Below are positions 1 through 7,351 of a stretch of DNA of 21,051 nt, one piece after another. Position numbers and translations under genes: made by a program. The stretch is from Paracraurococcus sp049315625 (lineage in GTDB: Bacteria; Pseudomonadota; Alphaproteobacteria; Acetobacterales; Acetobacteraceae). Location of the stretch: contig JBMOJU010000051.1 of the NCBI GenBank assembly GCA_049315625.1, positions 1-21,051 of the forward strand, written 5' to 3'. Each line of letters opens with the position of its first letter. The first letter of the stretch is position 1. The notes below the pieces were generated by a model that was given only the letters and a program-made list of their open reading frames with translations, had not been told where the DNA came from and ran no database searches.

Positions 1-1128
1 GCGATCGCCGCGCCCTGGCCGGGCCAGCCGGCGGCGCTCGACGGTCAGGACAGCGGCGTGCTGCTGGCCTGCACGCTGCTGCGGCTGCGCGTGCTGCGGC
101 TGGCGCTGGCGGCCACGCTGCGGCGGCAGATGTTCGACCCGGATCCGGACCTCGCCTCGCTGACCGCGCCGCAGAACGGCGTGCCCGGCCAGACGGCGGG
201 CGCGCTGGGAACCGAGATCGCCGCCGCCCTCGGCCTCGAAGGCGGCCGCTTCACGCCGGAGGCGCCGCCCTGGCCGCAGCTGAGCGACGCCACGCCACCC
301 GGCAGCGGCGACCGCCGTGCCGCAAGGGCGCACCAGGCAGCGGAAGACCTCGCCGCCGCCTTCATCGCCTTCGAGGCCAGCTGCGCCGGTGTCGGCCCGG
401 CCTTCGAGCAGGAGCAGGACCAGCATTTGCTGGACCGCGCCGATGCGCTCGGCGGGCGGCTCGGCATGCCGGCCGGTGCCGCCGCCCGGATGCAGGCGCT
501 GCGGATGCAGGGGCTGGAGCTGCACGAGCAGCCCTCGCGCGGCCTGCTTGGCCTGCCCGGCGCGGTGCCCAGCGCCTTCGCCATCACCTCGCTCGGCATC
601 CCGATCGCCGGGCGCTACGCGTCGGAGCAGGTGGCGCTGTCGACCACGCGCAACGAGGCCCGCGCGCCGCGGCTGCGCTACGACCATGACAGCCTCTATG
701 TCGTGCAATGCTGGGTGCGCGTCGCCGGCCGCGATGCCTGCGAGGCCCCGCAACTGCTCTGGACCCTGCCCACCGAGCCCTTCGCCATCGCCGAGCCGAC
801 CGACGTGCTCGGGGCGAAGCCGGCGACCATCCAGTTGCCCGACATCCCCCGGCTGATCCGCGACATCCCGCGTATCGCCAAGGCCCGCGCCCGCCCCTTT
901 GCCGCCTTCGCCGCGCCGCCGAACAGCAGCTACCTCACCGGCGACGACCCGAAGGACACCCAGCGCGCCTGGGGCATCGGCTGGATCTGCAGCTTCGCCA
1001 TCCCGGTGATCACCATCTGCGCCTTCATCCTGTTCAGCATCATCTTCAGCATCCTGATCGTGCTGCCCGGCTTCTTCTGGATGCTGCTGCTGAAATTCTG
1101 CATCCCCGTGCCGAAGAGGTCGTCATGA
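1..1128 (+). CDS. CIS-associated membrane protein, 5'-truncated by window
   Basis: The frame is open from base 1, so the start lies upstream; the GTG at 58 is just an internal codon. The visible 375 residues are a soluble Ala-rich region (about 1-320), including a Tyr/Cys/Trp-bearing beta-like stretch (LYVVQCWVRV) and a TEPF motif. They are followed by a very hydrophobic C-terminus (about 326-368) with ICSFAIPVITICAFILFSII and a second segment ending FCIPVPK. This reads as a membrane hairpin or two helices with a short basic tail. From memory, proteins with the same TEPF region and ICSxxIPxITICAxI membrane segment recur in contractile-injection-system loci as conserved hypotheticals; that is recalled, not searched. 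Its stop overlaps the gp25-like gene (ATGA), so the two are coupled. A role in anchoring the particle or its baseplate to the cytoplasmic membrane is my inference. Confidence 0.8.
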   Translation, partial: AIAAPWPGQPAALDGQDSGVLLACTLLRLRVLRLALAATLRRQMFDPDPDLASLTAPQNGVPGQTAGALGTEIAAALGLEGGRFTPEAPPWPQLSDATPPGSGDRRAARAHQAAEDLAAAFIAFEASCAGVGPAFEQEQDQHLLDRADALGGRLGMPAGAAARMQALRMQGLELHEQPSRGLLGLPGAVPSAFAITSLGIPIAGRYASEQVALSTTRNEARAPRLRYDHDSLYVVQCWVRVAGRDACEAPQLLWTLPTEPFAIAEPTDVLGAKPATIQLPDIPRLIRDIPRIAKARARPFAAFAAPPNSSYLTGDDPKDTQRAWGIGWICSFAIPVITICAFILFSIIFSILIVLPGFFWMLLLKFCIPVPKRSS

Positions 1129-1517
1129 GCGGCAGCCAGGCCCCGTTGCGCGGCATCCGCCTGCCGCTGTGCGGCCCCACCGGCTGGTCCTGGGTGGACG
1201 ACCCGGACGCCGCCGACCAGGCGGTGCGCGCCGTGCTGCTGACCGAACCGGGCGAGCGGATCGGCCGCCCATCCTTCGGCGCCGGCATCCGCCGCTTCCT
1301 GTTCCAGCCGAACAGCCTCGAGACCCGCACCCGCCTGCGCCTGGCGATCGAGGACGCGATGCAGCGCGACCTGCCGCGCCTCGCGCTCGACGGCGTCGAG
1401 GTCGCCAGCGTGGCGCGGGAGCCGGAGCGGCTGGACATCCTGGTGCGCTACCGCATCCCCGGCAACGCCGCGCCGCGCGTGGTGGCCACCGGGCTTTCGC
1501 TGCAGGGGGGGCGCTAG
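1125..1517 (+). CDS. gp25/GPW-like baseplate wedge protein (Afp9/TssE type)
   Basis: This 130-residue protein has the family's usual length. Residues 41-60 carry the hallmark EPGERIGRPSFGAGIRRFLF, which matches the GPW/gp25 pattern of TxPGERxxxPxFGxGLxxxLF. It is followed by a helix and a final beta region (DGVEVASV, DILVRYRI). In phage T4, Afp/PVC and type VI systems this protein joins the inner baseplate and helps trigger sheath polymerisation. The ATG at 1125 overlaps the upstream stop, and GAAGAGG at 1113-1119 is a well-placed ribosome binding site. The next gene follows after 3 nt. With a gpJ-like gene downstream, this is a phage/eCIS-type baseplate; a T6SS is less likely because no Tss partners follow. 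Confidence 0.9.
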   Translation: MSGSQAPLRGIRLPLCGPTGWSWVDDPDAADQAVRAVLLTEPGERIGRPSFGAGIRRFLFQPNSLETRTRLRLAIEDAMQRDLPRLALDGVEVASVAREPERLDILVRYRIPGNAAPRVVATGLSLQGGR

Positions 1518-1520
1518 CCC

Positions 1521-3782
1521 ATGGCGATCCAGCCGCCGCGGCTCGACGACCGGTCCTGGCAGGACCTGCGCGACGAGCTGGTGCGCCGCATCCCGGTGCA
1601 CGCGCCGGAGTGGACCGACCACAGCCCCGCCGATCCCGGCATCGCGCTGGTCGAGCTGTTTGCCTTCCTCGGCGACAACCTGCTGTACCGGCTGAACCGC
1701 GCGCCGGAGGCTGCGAAGCTCGCTTTCCTGAAGCTGCTGAACCTGCCGCCGCGCCCGGCCCAGCCGGCGCTGGCGCAGGTGCGGCTGATGCTGGCCAAGG
1801 GCGCGATCGAGCCGCTGACGCCCGATTTCTCCCCGGTGACACCGCGGCTGCAGCTCGCCGCCGGCGACCTGGTCTTCGAGGCGGAGGAGGAGGTCACGGT
1901 CCTGCCGGTCGAGCTGGCCGGCTGGACCAAGGCGCCGCATGCCGCAGCGATCCCGGCCGAGGGGCTGGAGGGGGTGAACCAACTGCTGGAGGAGCACCTG
2001 GGCAGCCCCGCGCCCGCGCTCTCGGCCTACCAGGCGGTGCCGATGCCGGCGGTCCAGGGCGGCGCGCTGCCGGCCGCGAGCAGCACCGCGGCGACGCTGG
2101 ATGGCCGGCTCTGGCTCTTTCTGCTGGCGCCGGAGGATGCGCTGGCGACGCTGCGCGCGCTGCTGGCGGCGGAGCGCTTGCAGGAGCTCCGCCGGCGGCT
2201 GTCCGGCCAGGTCCTCAGCCTCGGCATCCGCACCGATGATGCGCTGTGCGGCCCGGCCGACGCGCTGCGTTGCCCCGATCCCGGGACCAGCGCCGCGCCC
2301 TGGCCGGTGCGGTTCGAGATCTCGACCGGCCGCTTCGCCGGCGCGGCGAAGCAGGTCGACCGCGTGGTCTTCGAGCGGCTGCCGATGGTGGCCGACGGCA
2401 CCGCCGGCCTGACCCGCACCGGCACAATCCGGGTACGGCTGCCGGATGCGCAGGCCGGCCTGCCGCGCTTCGGCGACTGGACCGCCGACAGCTTCGACCC
2501 GCCCGATCCCGACCTGCTCGGCATCGGCCCGCTGCCGCCGCGGCTGGACGACCCGAAGCTGGCCGAGCGCGTGCTGGGCTGGATCAGCCTGCGCCGCACC
2601 GATCCCGCCCATCCGCCGATCCGGCTGCGGCTGATCGAGGCGAATGCCGTCGCCACGCAGCAGGCCGCGACCATGGCGCCCGAGTTGCTCGGCTATGGCG
2701 AGGGCCGACCGGGGCAGACGCTCAGACTCTCCCGCAAGCCGGTGCTGGCGGGCAGCGAGACGGTGCAGGTGCGCGGCCCGATTGGCTGGGACGCCTGGAC
2801 GCGAACCGAGGACCTGGCGCTGGCCGGCCCGGACGACCCGGTCTACCTGCTGGACGCGCAGGAGGGGACGATCACCTTCGGCGATGCGCTGCATGGCCGC
2901 ATGCCGCTGCCGGGCGAGGCGATCCGCGTGCTCGGCTACCGCGCCGGCGGCGGCGCCCGCGGCAATGTCCCGGCCGGCGCCATCAGCCGCGTGCGCAACG
3001 CCGCGTTGCGCTGCGCGAACGCCCTGCCGGCCGAGGGCGGCCAGGATGCCGAGAGCCTGCCGGAGGCGGAAGCACGCATCCCCCGCACGCTGCGCACCGG
3101 CGACCGCGCCGTGGCCGCCGAGGATTTCGTCGAGCTCGCGCTGGAAACGCCGGGCCGCAAGGTCGGCCGGGCCCAGGTGCTGCCGCGGCACAAGCCGCAG
3201 CAGCGGGTGGATGGCGTGCCGGGCACGGTCACCGTCATCGTCCTGCCGGCGCATGACCCGGTGACGCCTGAGACGCCGACGCCCGACCGCGACATGCTGC
3301 GCCGGGTCTGCGCGCATCTGGAAACCCGCCGGCTGGTGACGACCGAGTTGTATGTCACCCCGCCGGAATACGTCCCCGTCGATATCTCCGTCGCGGTGGA
3401 GGCCGAGCCGGGCACGGGTGGGGAGACGCTACGCCGCTGGGTCGAGCTCGCGTTGCGGCAGCATTTCGCGCCGCTGCCGCCCTATGGCCCGGACGGCGGC
3501 GGCTGGCCTTTCGGCCGCGCGGTGCGCGACCGCGATGCCGAAGCCGCGGCGCTGCGCGTCCAGGGCGTGCGGCTGGTGAACGAGGTGCTGGTCACCGGCG
3601 AGGCGATCGCCCCCGACGGCACGCGCAGCGCGGTGGATGGCAGCGTGCCGATGCGAAGCTGGCAGCTGCCGGTGATCCGCAGCGTCGGCGTGGTGCTGGG
3701 CGAGAAGGCGGAGCCGATCGAGCCGCCGTCGGCCGGGCCGATGGATGGCATGCCCGTGCCGGTCGAGCAGGCGAAGTGCTGA
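1521..3782 (+). CDS. Putative baseplate assembly protein (gpJ / Afp11-like)
   Basis: At 753 residues, this matches the large 'putative baseplate assembly protein' family (TIGR02243-like) of CIS and phage-tail loci. Near the N-terminus, WTDHSPADPG (31-40) followed by IALVELFAFLGDNLLYRLNR is the family signature. A middle region has TITFGD (about 450-455) and YRAGGGARGNVP (473-484), typical of the gpJ core. The C-terminal third (from VPVDISVAVEAEPG, about 618) is the ferredoxin-like wedge-dimerising part. In assembled particles this protein forms the triangular wedge with the gp7/Afp12-like protein encoded next. The start sits 3 nt after the gp25 stop. No Shine-Dalgarno fits in the gap, so the G-rich run at 1504-1511 inside the upstream gene probably serves. 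Confidence 0.9.
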   Translation: MAIQPPRLDDRSWQDLRDELVRRIPVHAPEWTDHSPADPGIALVELFAFLGDNLLYRLNRAPEAAKLAFLKLLNLPPRPAQPALAQVRLMLAKGAIEPLTPDFSPVTPRLQLAAGDLVFEAEEEVTVLPVELAGWTKAPHAAAIPAEGLEGVNQLLEEHLGSPAPALSAYQAVPMPAVQGGALPAASSTAATLDGRLWLFLLAPEDALATLRALLAAERLQELRRRLSGQVLSLGIRTDDALCGPADALRCPDPGTSAAPWPVRFEISTGRFAGAAKQVDRVVFERLPMVADGTAGLTRTGTIRVRLPDAQAGLPRFGDWTADSFDPPDPDLLGIGPLPPRLDDPKLAERVLGWISLRRTDPAHPPIRLRLIEANAVATQQAATMAPELLGYGEGRPGQTLRLSRKPVLAGSETVQVRGPIGWDAWTRTEDLALAGPDDPVYLLDAQEGTITFGDALHGRMPLPGEAIRVLGYRAGGGARGNVPAGAISRVRNAALRCANALPAEGGQDAESLPEAEARIPRTLRTGDRAVAAEDFVELALETPGRKVGRAQVLPRHKPQQRVDGVPGTVTVIVLPAHDPVTPETPTPDRDMLRRVCAHLETRRLVTTELYVTPPEYVPVDISVAVEAEPGTGGETLRRWVELALRQHFAPLPPYGPDGGGWPFGRAVRDRDAEAAALRVQGVRLVNEVLVTGEAIAPDGTRSAVDGSVPMRSWQLPVIRSVGVVLGEKAEPIEPPSAGPMDGMPVPVEQAKC

Positions 3783-3784
3783 GC

Positions 3785-6151
3785 ATGCGCCAGCCCGGCT
3801 TCCAGCACCTGACCGGCAGGGCGATGTGGCGCCGCTGCGACCATGTGGCGACGCGGATCGAGGGCATGCCGGCCCGGGTCACGCTGGCCACGGCGGCCTC
3901 GGTGACGCGGGCGCGTCCGCCGCAGCCGGCCGCCTGGCGGGCGGCGATGGGTGGCGCGGCGCTGTTCGACTGTCCGCCCGATCTCTGCGACGGTGCGGCG
4001 GTGGTGCTGGGCGACCCGGCGCATGGCCTCTCGGTGCTGCGCGACGGCGCCTGGGTGGCGCTGCCGTTGCCGCCGGCACGGCCGGCGCCGGCCGGGCCGC
4101 TCGATTTCGCGCCGGTGCATGCGCCAGCGGCGGCGCCGCCGCCACGGGCCGTGGCGCGCGACCCGGCCGAGCGGCTCTGGCTGCTGGAAGCGCATGCGGT
4201 GCGGCTGCTGGGGCACGACCTGCGGGTTGCCGCGGTGCTGCGGCTGCCGGCGGACGCGAAGCCGGTCGCGCTGGCCTGCACCGCCTGGGGCCTGGTGGTG
4301 GCGGATACGGCGCGGCCCCGCCTGCTGGTGCAGGCATGGGGCGGCGAATGGCAGGCGCTGGCCCTGCCCAGCCGGCCGCGGGCCCTCGCCGGCGATGCGC
4401 GCTTCGCCACCGCCGTCGTGGTGCTGGCCGGGCGGCGGATCGGCGTGCTGCACGGACCCTCGGCCCCCGCCATCCACCGGCTGCCGGCGCTGCACGCGCC
4501 GCTGCAGGCGGTGATGCTGGCCGAAGACCGGGTGCTGATCGCCGATCCTGCCGGCCCGCCCGGCGGCCCGCAGGTGACGCCGCTGACCGAGTTCCGCCTG
4601 CTGCCGGAAGGGCCGGAGGCCGAGCGCGGCTTCGCCGTGCGTGGCTTCGACGGGCGGGCGCTGTGGCGCGACGCGGCGGGCGCCGTGTTCGCTTCCACCG
4701 CGAAGGGCGCGCGCGCCGTCTACCTGGCGGAGCCGGCGCTGGCGACCGCGGGCGTGGTCGAGAGCTTCGCGCTCGATTCCGGCGTCTTCGCCTGCGTCTG
4801 GCACCGCGTCTTCGTCGATGCCTGCCTGCCGCCCGGCACCGGGGTGGAACTGGAAGCCCGCACCGCCGACACGCTGCCGCCGCGGGACCTGTGGCGCGGC
4901 CCGCGGCCGCCGGCCGATCTGGCGGCAGCCGTGCCCGCCGACCCGGCCTGGCCGCCGCTCGGCAGCCTGACGGAGGAGGAGGCGGTGGGCTGGGTGCCGG
5001 TCGGGCTGCTCGACCGCCGCCCGGCCTATGCCGACACGCCCGACCCACCCTTCGGCGCCGCCATCGCCAGCGAGGATCCGCTGCCCCCTACGGCGCGCGG
5101 CGCGCAGGATCCGCCGCCCGCCGCCATGGTGACGCTGGAAGGCGTGCTGAAGGCGCCGCCCGGCCGCTGGCTCTGGCTGCGGCTGCGGCTGTCCGGCACC
5201 ACCCGCCGCGCGCCGCAGGTCTTCGCCCTGCGCGCCACCGCGCCGCGGCCCTCGCTGCTCGACCTGCTGCCGGCCTATTGGCGCGGCGACCCGGTGGCGG
5301 CGGAGGCGACCGACCGCGCGCTGGCGCTGTTCGAGGGCTTCGTCACCGAGACCGATGCCCGCATCACCGCGCTGCGCCAGTTGCTGTCCGCCCATACCGC
5401 GCCGGCGGAGGCGCTGGACTGGCTGGCCAGCTTCCTCGCCCTGACCTTCGACCAGCGGGTGGCGGAGCCGGTGCGGCGCAGCCTGCTGGCGGAGATCGCC
5501 ACGCTGTGGCGGCAGCGCGGCACGGTGCCGGGCCTGACCCGGCTGCTGTCGATCCTCGCCCAGGCACCGGTGCAGCTCATCGAGGGCTTCCGGCTGCGAC
5601 GGGAGAATGCGCCGGTGATCGGCACGGCCGAATGGGGCGTGCTCGGCCCCGGCCTGCAGCTCGGCGCCGACGAAGGCCCGGAGGCGGTGCCGGCGGAGCC
5701 CTGGGAGGTGGCGCTCGAGAGCGCGCAGGCGGCGCTGCTGCTGCGCCGCGCCACGACCCGGGCGGAAGGCGGCACCCCCTGCCCCGAGGCCGAGCCGCCC
5801 GAGCCGCTCGATCCCGATCCGGTCATCGCCTTCCACCGCCGCCACGCCCACCGCTTCACCGTGGTGGTGCCGGCCTGCCGGACCGCGGACCTCGCCGCCG
5901 TGCTCGACCTCGCGGTCGAGACCAACAAGCCGGCGCACACCCTCCACACGCTCTGCTGGCTCGATGCCGGCTTCCGGCTCGGCCAGGGCAGCCTGGTCGG
6001 CATCGCCCGCATCGGCCCGCGCCCGGAATTCGCCCCCGCCATCCTCGACGCCCCGCTCGGCGCCGGCCGCATCCTCGGCCGCGCCGTGCCGGAGGACCGC
6101 TGGCGGATCGGCGCCACCCCCATCCCGCACCACAGGACTCCACCCGCATGA
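3785..6151 (+). CDS. Tail protein I-like baseplate wedge protein with long N-terminal beta domain (Afp12-like)
   Basis: The C-terminal ~305 residues are the phage tail-protein-I type (TIGR02242-like). They include LLDLLPAYW (491-499), a P-x-E-x-LDWLASFLALTFD segment, and RGTVPGL (578-584), which corresponds to the RRGTxxGL hallmark. The preceding ~480 residues are beta-rich, with many short strand-turn repeats (GLSVLRDGAW, RLWLLEAHAVRLLG, GLVVADTARPRL) that suggest a beta-propeller. They end in SGVFACVWHRVFVDACLPPG, a jelly-roll-like motif I associate with CIS tail proteins. The product should pair with the gpJ-like protein in the baseplate wedge, the extension facing outwards. I chose ATG 3785, 2 nt after the upstream stop; GTG 3776 would add three residues and overlap by 7 nt. 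The 3' end overlaps the next gene by ATGA. Confidence 0.85.
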   Translation: MRQPGFQHLTGRAMWRRCDHVATRIEGMPARVTLATAASVTRARPPQPAAWRAAMGGAALFDCPPDLCDGAAVVLGDPAHGLSVLRDGAWVALPLPPARPAPAGPLDFAPVHAPAAAPPPRAVARDPAERLWLLEAHAVRLLGHDLRVAAVLRLPADAKPVALACTAWGLVVADTARPRLLVQAWGGEWQALALPSRPRALAGDARFATAVVVLAGRRIGVLHGPSAPAIHRLPALHAPLQAVMLAEDRVLIADPAGPPGGPQVTPLTEFRLLPEGPEAERGFAVRGFDGRALWRDAAGAVFASTAKGARAVYLAEPALATAGVVESFALDSGVFACVWHRVFVDACLPPGTGVELEARTADTLPPRDLWRGPRPPADLAAAVPADPAWPPLGSLTEEEAVGWVPVGLLDRRPAYADTPDPPFGAAIASEDPLPPTARGAQDPPPAAMVTLEGVLKAPPGRWLWLRLRLSGTTRRAPQVFALRATAPRPSLLDLLPAYWRGDPVAAEATDRALALFEGFVTETDARITALRQLLSAHTAPAEALDWLASFLALTFDQRVAEPVRRSLLAEIATLWRQRGTVPGLTRLLSILAQAPVQLIEGFRLRRENAPVIGTAEWGVLGPGLQLGADEGPEAVPAEPWEVALESAQAALLLRRATTRAEGGTPCPEAEPPEPLDPDPVIAFHRRHAHRFTVVVPACRTADLAAVLDLAVETNKPAHTLHTLCWLDAGFRLGQGSLVGIARIGPRPEFAPAILDAPLGAGRILGRAVPEDRWRIGATPIPHHRTPPA

Positions 6152-7338
6152 GCGACACCGACACGCTCTTCGCACCGCTGGAGGGCGCCGATCCGGCCCG
6201 TCCGGGCGATCCCTTCTCCCGCCTGCGCTACCAGTACGGGCAGTTGCTGGGGGCCGAGGATTTCGCCGCCGAGCAGCGCTACCACCTGCTGCGCGAACGC
6301 CTGCTGACCGCGACGCTGCACGGCCACGGTACGGTCTGGGGCCTGCGGATCAAGGCGCGGGAGGTGGCCGACCCGCCCGGCCTGCAGCTGATCTGCGAGC
6401 CGGGCCTCGCGGTCGATGCGCTCGGCCGACTGATCCATGTCGAGCAGGAGGTCTGCCTCGACATCACCGGCCTCGCCCTGTCGCCCTTCTGGAAGGACCT
6501 CGCGCCGCCCGAGGGGATGCCGGACGCGCGCCGCGCCCATGTCGTGCTCAGCTACCGCGCCTGCCTCGATGGCCAGGTGCCGGCGATCGCGCCGCCCTGT
6601 TCCGACAGCGGGGAGGCGCTGGGCTACTCCCGCGTGCTCGACCGCTGGCGGCTCTGTCTTGCGGCGGAGGCGCCGGCCGACCCGCATGCGCTGGCGCGCG
6701 ACTGGACGGCGCGCGAACCGAAGGGCGACCTGCGGGCGCAATTGCTGGATTTCATCCTCTCGCCCCCCGCCGCGGTGGCGCGCTTCTGGTCGAATGGCGA
6801 CGAGGCGCCGCTGCTGCTGGCGACCATCGATCTCGCCCCGGTCGGCGACCCGGCAGAGCTGACGAAGCTGGTCGGCAAGCCGGACAACGCGGTGCGGGCG
6901 CTGCTGCCGGACGTGCAGACGGTGGCGTCCATCGCCACCGGGCTGCGGCTGGTCGGGGCGGCGGGCGCGGCCCCCTTCCAGCTGCTCGGCGCCATGGCGA
7001 CATCCGACGCGGCCGCGGTCACTATCACCGCCGACCTCTCCGCCGCGGCGGCGGAGAAGAGCCTCGGCGCGGCCAGCGTCCGCGTGCTGCGCTTCGACGC
7101 CGCCACCGGCTGGGTCGAGCCGGTGGTGAAGAGCCGCGACGCCAAGGACGAGGCCATCGTCATCGTGCTGGACGAGGCCTGGACCGCGCCGACCACCTGG
7201 CAGCTCGTGCTCGCCGGCGGCGGCGCCGCCCCGGTTCTGGACGCGCATGGCGCACCGCTCGCCGGCCGCGCCGGCGACCCCCTGCCGCCCACAGGCCAGG
7301 GCCGCGACGCGGTCCTGATCGCCAGCTTCACGCCCTGA
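6148..7338 (+). CDS. CIS-locus conserved protein with YxGxLLxxxDFxxEQxY motif
   Basis: The product has 396 residues. Its N-terminus contains RYQYGQLLGAEDFAAEQRYH (27-46), then LHGHGTVWGLRI (57-68) and a beta-rich stretch with a hydrophobic CDITGLALSPFW region. I recall this motif from uncharacterised proteins in CIS loci, usually between the wedge genes and the ATPase; no biochemical function is known to me. The C-terminal part is a beta-sandwich-like region (VRVLRFDAATGWVEPV, TWQLVLAGGG). The protein downstream carries a degenerate copy of the N-terminal motif. The ATG overlaps the upstream stop (ATGA), and AGGA at 6134-6137 is a weak ribosome binding site, so coupling is likely. A baseplate-peripheral or fibre-attachment role is possible but unproven. 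Confidence 0.75.
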   Translation: MSDTDTLFAPLEGADPARPGDPFSRLRYQYGQLLGAEDFAAEQRYHLLRERLLTATLHGHGTVWGLRIKAREVADPPGLQLICEPGLAVDALGRLIHVEQEVCLDITGLALSPFWKDLAPPEGMPDARRAHVVLSYRACLDGQVPAIAPPCSDSGEALGYSRVLDRWRLCLAAEAPADPHALARDWTAREPKGDLRAQLLDFILSPPAAVARFWSNGDEAPLLLATIDLAPVGDPAELTKLVGKPDNAVRALLPDVQTVASIATGLRLVGAAGAAPFQLLGAMATSDAAAVTITADLSAAAAEKSLGAASVRVLRFDAATGWVEPVVKSRDAKDEAIVIVLDEAWTAPTTWQLVLAGGGAAPVLDAHGAPLAGRAGDPLPPTGQGRDAVLIASFTP

Positions 7339-7351
7339 GGGAGCGACGCCG

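Noticed and set aside
58..60. GTG as the start of the first gene
   Set aside because: The frame is open to base 1 with plausible codons, so the true start is likely upstream of the window.
1125..3782. Type VI secretion system (TssE plus TssF-like)
   Set aside because: The 753-aa protein has gpJ/TIGR02243-type motifs, the ATPase is not ClpV-like, and no TssJ, L, M, K or G genes occur.
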